From positions 1 to 12,804 of the forward strand of contig CAVXFL010000014.1 of NCBI GenBank assembly GCA_963761015.1: a DNA stretch of 12,804 nt, in the 5' to 3' direction. The stretch's first letter is position 1; each line of letters starts with the position of its first letter. Shown here in pieces: positions 8,275 to 12,804 of this stretch. Position numbers and translations under genes: made by a program. Origin of the DNA: CAVXFL01 sp963761015. GTDB taxonomy: Bacteria; Pseudomonadota; Alphaproteobacteria; Acetobacterales; Acetobacteraceae. The notes below the pieces were generated by a model. It was not told the origin of the DNA. It was given only the letters and a program-made list of their open reading frames with translations, and did not search any database.

Positions 8275-8963
8275 CTTAAACTCAACCGCCTCCGGGAAAC
8301 CCGGTACGGTTCATGCAGGCCGTAGCGGCCGGTCTCGGTCGGCCAGTTCGGCGTTTCGCCGGCGGCGAGATTTATGCCCGGCAGCCAGAACCGCCCGGCT
8401 TCCCTGGGGTTGGCCGGATCGGCCATATCGATGGTGATGAGAATGTAGTCGGTGAACCCGTCGAGCAGCGCGGAGGCATAGGCCCAGCGCCCGCCGGTGT
8501 ACCAGGCGCGATGCAGCCCGCCGCCTTCCACCGGCATGAAGCCGATCTTGCGCGGCACGTCCGGCTTGGACACGTCGTAGACGGCGAGCCCAGCCGTCCA
8601 GTCGCGCTCGGCCGGCGCGGCGTGCGCATGGAAATTCGCCTTGCCCTTGTAATAGTTCTTCTCGTCCGCGAGTTCCGCCTGCGCGAACATGTCCTTGGCG
8701 TTCACTACCAGCAGCAGATCCTCGTGGTTCTGCAGATGCAGGGTCCAGGTGTTCGGCGGCGCGGCGATATAGTAGACCGGCTTCGGATCGGTCGGATCGC
8801 GCACGTCAATGACGGAAAACCCCTTGGAGAAGATGTGCCCGACATAGGCGTAGCCGTTGCGGACCATGATCTGCACGCCGTCGGCGCGGCCGCCCTGATC
8901 GGTATGGCCGAGCAGACGCATGTTGCGCGCGTAAGTCGGCGTAAGCAGGTCCTTGCTGGCCAT

Positions 8964-9125
8964 TCCGTCTCTCCCCATTTCCGCGGCCATTACCGGTCAG
9001 GCTCATGGCGCGTGCGGCATTATCACATTCGCGGCGAGGCGCGAATGTGCAAGCGAACGGCGGAGGTGATTGACAAGCCGGGGAGGTTCCCTGACCCTCG
9101 ACAGCCGGGGCAGGGACTATCGCGG
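8964..9125. promoter_or_regulatory. Divergent intergenic region, LVIVD versus ABC ATPase
   Basis: These 162 bases separate two divergently read genes and should contain both promoters. A TTGACA hexamer occurs at 9070-9075 on the plus strand, but no good -10 follows at 16-18 bases, so I do not call a promoter. No clear operator palindrome is visible. Confidence 0.35.
8971..8974 (-). promoter_or_regulatory. Ribosome-binding site of split LVIVD gene
   Basis: The minus strand reads GGGGAGAGACGGAATG, placing GGAG seven bases before the ATG at 8963. This decides the start over the upstream in-frame ATG at 8990. Confidence 0.6.
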
Positions 9126-10050
9126 GTGAATGAAACGGCGCCGCACGCAAGATCGGTGGATGCGCCCACCGCCGGTGCAGGCGGCCTGTTGCTTGAGATG
9201 CGCGGCGTCTGCAAGCAGTTCGGCGGCACGCAGGCGCTGAAGGATGCCGCGCTTGCGGTGAATGCCGGCGAAATCGTCGCGCTGTTGGGCGAGAACGGCG
9301 CCGGCAAATCCACCCTCATCAAGATCCTGGCCGGAGTCTATCCGCTCGATGCGGGCAGCATCGCGACCGGGGCGCGGATGCGACCAACTCCTCGCGCCAT
9401 CTGCCGATCGCCTTCATCCATCAGGATCTCGGCCTGATCGAGTGGATGACAGTGGCGGAAAATATCTGCCTCACGCTCGGCTATCCGCGCCGCTTCGGGT
9501 TTGTCGCCTGGGAAGCGGCGCGGGCGCGGGCGGCGCGCGCGCTCGCCGCGCTGGGCGCCGAGATCGACCCCGATCTGCGCATCCAGAGCCTGAGCCGCAC
9601 GGAAAAATCCCTGGTTGCCATCGCCCGCGCGCTGGCCGCCGACGCCGCCATCCTGGTGCTCGATGAACCGACGGCCAGCCTGCCGGCGAACGAGGTGGCG
9701 CGGCTGTTCGCGGCGCTGCACCGGCTGCGCGGGCGGGGCGTCGGCATGATCTACGTCTCGCACCGGCTCGACGAGGTGTTCGAGATCGCCGACCGCATGG
9801 TGGTGCTGCGCGACGGCCGCGTGATGGGCGAGCGGGCGGTCGCGGCGACCACGCCGGAAGAGGCCATTCTGCTCATTGTCGGCCGCGAAGCCTCACAGGT
9901 GTTCCGCCGCCCCGCCGAGCGTGCGGGCTCGGCCCGGCTCGTGCTGGAAAGCCTGATGCTCGGCAGCATCGGGCCGGTGTCGTGCGAGAATCCACGCCGG
10001 CGAGGTGGTCGGCCTGGTCGGGTTGCGCGGCGCCGGGCAGGAAACGGTGG
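9126..10050 (+). pseudogene. Sugar-type ABC importer ATPase, frameshifted and truncated
   Basis: This resembles the first nucleotide-binding domain of two-domain carbohydrate importer ATPases (RbsA/XylG/FrcA type), which power uptake at the inner membrane with a permease and a periplasmic binding protein. Visible motifs: LLEMRGVCKQFGGTQALKDA, Walker A GENGAGKST (9288 on), Q-loop AFIHQDLGL, signature-like LSRTEKSLVAIARAL, Walker B ILVLDEPTASL and H-loop YVSHRLDEV. One base is missing near 9365-9385, between Walker A and the Q-loop. A second register change near 9982-9993 precedes HAGEVVGLVGLRGAGQETV. The second ATPase domain is absent: homology stops at about 10050, against about 500 residues for the family. 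Permease and binding-protein genes are not in the window. Start is uncertain: GTG 9126 chosen; ATG 9045 and ATG 9198 are in frame. Confidence 0.85.
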
Positions 10051-10181
10051 ACCCTGCGTGACCTGAGTTGGAACCCATAGCACACCCCGTCTCAGATTAC
10101 CTTGCGTAAGGGCCTCGTCCTTCCAATCATGCGCATACGCTCTGGCGAGTGTGCTCTTATGCCCAATCAATTGGCCCTCTC
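10051..10181. other. Unassigned DNA between ABC and recombinase remnants
   Basis: The stretch matches neither neighbour. On the minus strand a frame open across it reads MIGHKSTLARAYAHDWKDEA then LTQGNLRRGVLWVPTQVTQ before running antisense to the ABC gene. I do not recognise this peptide. It could be the tail of a third disrupted gene or chance. Confidence 0.35.
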
Positions 10182-10346
10182 GGTTGGACGACCACTAAAC
10201 CGGGTAGCCGATCGCATGGGATCGCGCGCCCTCATTGCGGCTCGAACGGCCTCGAATGTCGTCTCATCGACGATGGGCGGAATGGGGACGATCACCCACT
10301 CGTCAGGTGACCTCCGTTTGCCCATCCGAGAATCCGTTAAGTTGAA
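10182..10346 (-). pseudogene. Large serine recombinase, internal fragment
   Basis: About 55 codons immediately beyond the IS3 tip read FNLTDSRMGKRRSPDEWVIV, then PIPPIVDETTFEAVRAAMRA, then RDPMRSATRFSGRPT. This matches the typical recombinase-domain run of large serine recombinases: FNRTDS-K-TGRR-EEW, then PPIID-TFEAVQ, then R-P and GPTLLTG. The N-terminal catalytic resolvase domain and the following Cys-rich zinc ribbon (usually LLTGL-RC--CG) are absent. The upstream break is at the IS3 element; the downstream break is near 10182, where homology ends in GRPTE. It is a relic, possibly of an integrated element. Confidence 0.75.
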
Positions 10347-10384
10347 CATGACCTTCCCCCGCGAAAGTGGACACGAGTTACGGC

Positions 10385-11290
10385 CTACGCAGCCGCTGCG
10401 AGCTGTTCCTTTGCCACCGGGGAGCAGTAGCCGATTGCCGAGTGAAGACGGTGGCGATTGTACCAACCTTCGATGAACGCGAACACGGAATTCTTGGCGG
10501 CTTGGCGCGTTTCGAAGGTGTTGCCGTTATCCAGCTCGGTTTTCATGCTGCCGAAGAAGCTCTCCATGGGAGCGTTGTCCCAGCAATCACCTTTCCGGCT
10601 CATCGAGCAAAGCAAACCGTGTTGGTCGAGCAAACGGCGATACGCGCGAGCCGCATATTGGCTGCCGCGATCGGAATGGTGCACCAGACCAGGTGCTGGT
10701 CGGCGGTTGGCGATGGCCATTTGCAGAGCAGCGATCGTGAGTTCCTGCGGCATGGTCTCGCGCATCGCCCAGCCGACCACGCGGCGCGAGAACATGTCGA
10801 GCACGACGGCCAGATAAAGCCAGCCCTCAGCGGTGGGAATGTAGGTGATATCGGCCAGCCAGACCCGATTGGGCGCCGGAGCGGCGAAGCGTCGGTCGAG
10901 AAGGTTAGGGGCAACCGGAAGGGAATGGTTGCTGTCCGTGGTGCGCGGCCGGCGGCGCTTGTGGCGGCCCTGGATGCCATGATGGCGCATCAGACGGGCG
11001 ACCCGGTGCACCCCGACCCGCCGGCCTTCGGCCCGCAGCGCGGCGTGCACGCGCGGGGAGCCGTAGACGGCGCGGCTATCGGCATGCACGCGGCGGATAT
11101 CGGCAGCAAGAGCGCGATTGGCGCGGGCCCGCGCGCTTTCTGGCCGGTCGCGCCACGCATAGTAACCGCTCGCGCTGACCTCCAGCACGGCGCACATGGT
11201 CCGCACCGGGAAGCTCGCGCGATGGTCCTCGATGAAGCGGAACCTCATTTCGGCGGGCCCGAGAAGATGCCGATGGCCTTTTTTACTCAC
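10385..11290 (-). CDS. IS3-family transposase OrfB (3' part of split element)
   Basis: The catalytic subunit of about 300 residues has an intact frame. Numbered from the GTG at 11290, the triad is D147 in VWLADITYIPT, D207 in HHSDRGSQYAA and E243 in DNAPMESFFGSMK, giving the IS3 spacing of D-35-E. The N-terminal HTH_21-like part reads MCAVLEVSASGYYAWR. In the undisturbed element it would be translated by -1 slippage from orfA at A-AAA-AAG. Now its upstream is replaced by the IS630 tip, which supplies GTG followed by AGTAAAAAAGG. The own ATG at 11248 (MRFRFIEDH) overlaps the orfA stop as ATGA and is the safer start for a free OrfB. Expression as an OrfAB transposase is disrupted. Confidence 0.9.
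   Translation of the reverse strand: MSKKGHRHLLGPAEMRFRFIEDHRASFPVRTMCAVLEVSASGYYAWRDRPESARARANRALAADIRRVHADSRAVYGSPRVHAALRAEGRRVGVHRVARLMRHHGIQGRHKRRRPRTTDSNHSLPVAPNLLDRRFAAPAPNRVWLADITYIPTAEGWLYLAVVLDMFSRRVVGWAMRETMPQELTIAALQMAIANRRPAPGLVHHSDRGSQYAARAYRRLLDQHGLLCSMSRKGDCWDNAPMESFFGSMKTELDNGNTFETRQAAKNSVFAFIEGWYNRHRLHSAIGYCSPVAKEQLAAAA
11278..11284 (-). promoter_or_regulatory. IS3 programmed -1 frameshift heptamer A-AAA-AAG
   Basis: In the reconstructed orfA frame the codons are ATT TTA AAA AAG GCC, which gives the classic slippery heptamer in the correct phase. After slippage the frame reads KKGHRHLLGPAEMRF into orfB. The TA target of IS630 supplies the first A of the heptamer, so the signal is now detached from its upstream orfA. 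Confidence 0.75.
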
Positions 11291-12388
11291 CAGTCAGTAA
11301 TATAGGCGACACTTGGCGCCTTGAAGAATGACCGTATCAACTGCGGCGCGCGCTTGATGGCGCTGAGTTGTGCCTCGATCCTGGCCTGCAGCTTTTCGCC
11401 GCGCCGCAGGGGCGCTCTGGCCACGCCGGTGCGCTTCACATGGCTCCATACCAGTTCATCGGGGTTCAGTTCAGGCGCATAGCCGGGAAGAAAATGCAGC
11501 GTCAGCATGCCTTTCATGGAGGCAACATAGGTCTTCACCAGCGTGGTCTTGTGCGCGGGAAGTCCGTCGAGCACCAAATGCAACGGCTTCGAACGACGCC
11601 GCATCATTCGGCGCAGCAGCTCGACAAACAACTCGGCGTTCAGCCCGCCCTGGTAGGTGCAATACCAGAACCCACCCCGAGCGTTCACCGCGGAGGCCGC
11701 ACTGATCGATTGCCGCTGGCCAGGGCGTTCGACCACGGGCGTCTGACCCTTCTTGGCCCAGGTCTTGCCATGCACGCTATCGGCACGAAAGCCCGACTCG
11801 TCCCAGAAATACACCTCACCGCCCGAGGCTTTTGCTTGTCTGGCAATGGCAGGATACCGTTCGCGCCGCCACGCCTCGATCGCTTCAGGATCGCGCTGGT
11901 AAGCGCGTTGCAGCGGCTTCTGCGGTGTCAGTCCCAGCTTGGCGAGCAGTTCTCCCACCGCCGTCACGCCAAGCCGAATGGCGAATTTCCGTTCGATCAG
12001 CTCGGCCACCAACGACCGCGTCCACAATCCGAAATCCAGGCCATACTGACGCGGATCGCGACCATTGATCCAGCGGAACACCTGTTGCTCCTGATGCGGC
12101 GTCAGACTGCGTGGCCGGCCCGTCGCCGGCCTGGAGCGCAGTGCTCGCAGTCCCATACCCGGCTTTGCCGCCGCGTTCAGCCATCGGTAGATCGTCGTGC
12201 GATTGAAGCCGTACAAAGCCACCACCAATGACGGACGCTCGCCGTCCCGCACTCGCTCGACTGCCATCAATCGAATGGTCTCCAACGTCCGATGATCTAA
12301 CCCGCGTCCGTCCTGCTTCATCCCGCCGCTATAGCACCGATCGCAACTCTGTACAACAGGAACGTCGTCTTAATTCCCGACTGGTGAG
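11286..12388 (-). mobile_element. IS630-family insertion sequence, 1103 bp
   Basis: The tips are CTCACCAGTCAGTAAT at 11286 and, inverted from 12388, CTCACCAGTCGGGAAT. It is flanked by TA at 11284-11285 and 12389-12390, the TA duplication expected of IS630/Tc1-type elements. Excising it with one TA restores the IS3 reading frame, so the insertion point is certain. It has one intact transposase gene. Confidence 0.95.
11287..12321 (-). CDS. IS630-family transposase
   Basis: A 344-residue cut-and-paste transposase of the IS630/mariner type. The N-terminal half holds two helix-turn-helix modules: LVVALYGFNRTTIYRWLN (about residues 32-49) and a winged-helix part with the HTH-type linker GRPRSLTPHQEQQVFRWI. 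The C-terminal catalytic domain shows D174 in YFWDESGFRAD, D252 in LVLDGLPAHK and E289 in YAPELNPDELVWSHVKR. All are intact. The start at 12321 gives MKQDGRGLDHRTLETIRLMA, and the TGA stop lies inside the left inverted repeat (ITDW-stop), so the gene nearly fills the element. This is one of the few apparently functional transposases here. Confidence 0.93.
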   Translation of the reverse strand: MKQDGRGLDHRTLETIRLMAVERVRDGERPSLVVALYGFNRTTIYRWLNAAAKPGMGLRALRSRPATGRPRSLTPHQEQQVFRWINGRDPRQYGLDFGLWTRSLVAELIERKFAIRLGVTAVGELLAKLGLTPQKPLQRAYQRDPEAIEAWRRERYPAIARQAKASGGEVYFWDESGFRADSVHGKTWAKKGQTPVVERPGQRQSISAASAVNARGGFWYCTYQGGLNAELFVELLRRMMRRRSKPLHLVLDGLPAHKTTLVKTYVASMKGMLTLHFLPGYAPELNPDELVWSHVKRTGVARAPLRRGEKLQARIEAQLSAIKRAPQLIRSFFKAPSVAYITDW

Positions 12389-12661
12389 TAAAATGTCGCG
12401 TTCCATTTGGGCGCGCTCGAGCTCACGCCGCAGGCGACGGACCTCCGCCTGCTCGGCCGCCGCAGCCGTGAGCGCCGGCGGCTCGGCCGCGGCGATCGTG
12501 GGCTTCGCCGAGCCGTTCCGGCCGTCCCGCCAGTTGCGCAGCATCGACGGCTGCACTCCCAGCTGAGTCGCCACCTGGGTGACAGGCCGCCCGCTCGACA
12601 GCAGCAGCGATACCGCTTCGCGTTTGAACTCGTCCGTAAACGAACGTCGTGTCTTCGTCAT
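12389..12661 (-). pseudogene. IS3-family OrfA, interrupted by IS630
   Basis: OrfA begins at ATG 12661 (GGAGCGAGG just upstream; an alternative GTG lies two codons earlier). It reads MTKTRRSFTDEFKREAVSLL, then a helix-turn-helix (VTQVATQLGVQPSMLRNWRD), an Ala-rich linker and a coiled coil ending ERAQMERDIL, where IS630 breaks it. The missing end lies across the insertion at 11283-11245 and reads KKAIGIFSGPPK and stop. Joining the halves with one TA gives DIL-KKAIGIFSG, the usual OrfA C-terminus. The present frame instead runs into IS630 as LTSRELRRRSCCTEL. Confidence 0.9.
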
Positions 12662-12720
12662 TGCCACCTCGCTCCGTTCAGGAGCTTACACGAGGTGTCC
12701 ACTCGTTCGGGGGAACCACA

Positions 12721-12804
12721 CATCGCTGCTTCTTCGCTGCCGTGAGCGCCAACGTATCCTTACGATTGTCGTTGCTGGCCAGTCGGCTTAGTGTAAGCAA
12801 TTCG
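12721..12804. other. Right flank of the IS3 element, unassigned
   Basis: Eighty-four bases remain to the window edge. On the minus strand one frame is open throughout (LLTLSRLASNDNRKDTLALT, then AAKKQR). Another is open for 13 codons and joins in frame across the IS3 element to the recombinase fragment (GSEEAAM then FNLTDS). Neither is recognisable, so I do not call a gene. Confidence 0.3.

Larger units (their letters stand above)
6992..8313 (+). mobile_element. IS3-family insertion sequence (IS51-like), 1322 bp
   Basis: The ends are perfect inverted repeats over about 26 bases, beginning TGAACCGTACCGGGTTTCCC at 6992 and mirrored at 8313. It is flanked by a 3-bp duplication, TGC, at 6989-6991 and 8314-8316. 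Comparison with the undisturbed paralogue at the same place (GCGTGATGCAAGCCG) confirms the exact junction: the restored target reads GCGTGATGCAGGCCG. It carries orfA and orfB in the usual -1 relationship, but orfB has three frameshifts. It is inserted opposite in orientation to the gene it splits. The pristine ends and duplication suggest recent insertion, which sits oddly with the damaged orfB. Confidence 0.95.
6385..8963 (-). pseudogene. LVIVD-repeat beta-propeller paralogue split by an IS3 element
   Basis: The 5' part (8963 down to 8314) encodes MASKDLLTPTYARNMRLLGH through the second and third repeats to NWPTETGRYGLH. The 3' part (6988 down to 6385) resumes with HAIVDGDTAYCSWRDACLAV and ends METMEF-like in the sequence YTMEFQG. 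Removing the IS3 element (6992-8313) and one copy of the TGC target duplication gives a continuous 417-codon frame, one residue shorter than the downstream copy. The same histidine motifs and six repeats are present. A 41-residue stretch beginning HFGPHNIYENRPEGF is identical to the intact copy, while the N-terminal half differs far more. The ATG at 8963 is preferred over one at 8990 because GGAG lies seven bases upstream of it. As it stands, only truncated products can be made. Confidence 0.88.
10349..12720 (-). mobile_element. IS3-family insertion sequence, split by IS630
   Basis: The left tip TGACCTTCCCCCGCGAAAGT (10349) and the right tip read inverted from 12720, TGTGGTTCCCCCGAACGAGT, are imperfect inverted repeats that continue with shared GTGGACAC. 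Without the nested IS630 (1103 bp plus TA) it would be about 1.27 kb, normal for IS3. It carries orfA (12661 down) and orfB (to 10385) on the minus strand. The trinucleotide CAT abuts or overlaps both ends (10347-10349 and 12721-12723). This fits a 3-bp target duplication if the left tip starts one base further in; otherwise no duplication is seen. Confidence 0.88.

Noticed and set aside
9070..9075. TTGACA as a -35 box for the ABC gene
   Set aside because: There is no acceptable -10 hexamer at the right spacing, and a six-base match is expected by chance.
9365..9385. Programmed frameshift in the ABC ATPase at its G-rich stretch
   Set aside because: Carbohydrate importer ATPases are not known to use frameshifting, there is no slippery heptamer, and a second shift plus truncation downstream points to error or decay.
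9751..10170. Minus-strand open frame of 139 codons over the ABC remnant
   Set aside because: Most of it is antisense to ABC motifs. Only the first 40 or so codons cover unassigned DNA, and they match nothing I know, so I list the stretch as unassigned rather than as a gene.
6992..12720. Composite transposon bounded by the two IS3 elements
   Set aside because: The elements have different terminal repeats and different transposases, so they are not a pair that could mobilise the DNA between them.
12793..12804. GTAAGCAATTCG at the window edge as the tip of another IS66 element
   Set aside because: It begins with the GTAA seen at IS66 ends, but only 12 bases are available and they do not match the tips at 3451 or 4945 beyond the first four.

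Overview
This 12.8-kb window looks like a degenerating, insertion-sequence-dense patch of a high-GC proteobacterial replicon. An alphaproteobacterium is my best guess, because the IS21, IS66, IS3, IS5 and IS630 transposases and the sugar-type ABC ATPase all read like rhizobial or acetic-acid-bacterial family members. That assignment rests on family resemblance, not a search. No tRNA, rRNA or CRISPR array is visible.

Layout from left to right. (1) A complete IS21-family element (1-2529, istA intact, istB frameshifted) has inserted into an IS5-family (IS427-like) transposase, whose C-terminal part survives at 2530-2991. (2) 2992-3191 holds two 14-bp direct repeats that resemble the end repeats of a second, otherwise lost IS21-like element. 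(3) A small nuclease-like gene begins at 3192 and is cut off by an IS66-family element (3451-4945) carrying only the large transposase. (4) On the minus strand lies a tandem pair of paralogous LVIVD-repeat beta-propeller genes. The downstream copy (5091-6347) is intact. The upstream copy (6385-8963) is split by an IS3-family element (6992-8313) with perfect inverted repeats and a 3-bp target duplication; removing the element and one duplication restores a 417-codon reading frame. (5) Divergent from the propeller pair is a sugar-importer ABC ATPase pseudogene (9126 to about 10050), frameshifted and lacking its second half. (6) It abuts unassigned DNA and a fragment of a large serine recombinase (10182-10346). 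(7) A second IS3-family element (10349-12720) follows, itself split by an IS630-family element (11286-12388) inserted at a TA that abuts the IS3 programmed -1 frameshift site.

Host functions that can be read: the two LVIVD propellers, probably soluble cytoplasmic proteins with several conserved histidine motifs, and a divergent sugar ABC importer remnant. They may once have formed a carbohydrate uptake and processing locus; this is inference from proximity. I do not see a convincing new defence or mobile system. The best leads are the asymmetrically diverged propeller pair, the IS630 insertion on the IS3 frameshift signal, and the run of single-base losses across unrelated genes, which may be sequencing error or real decay.
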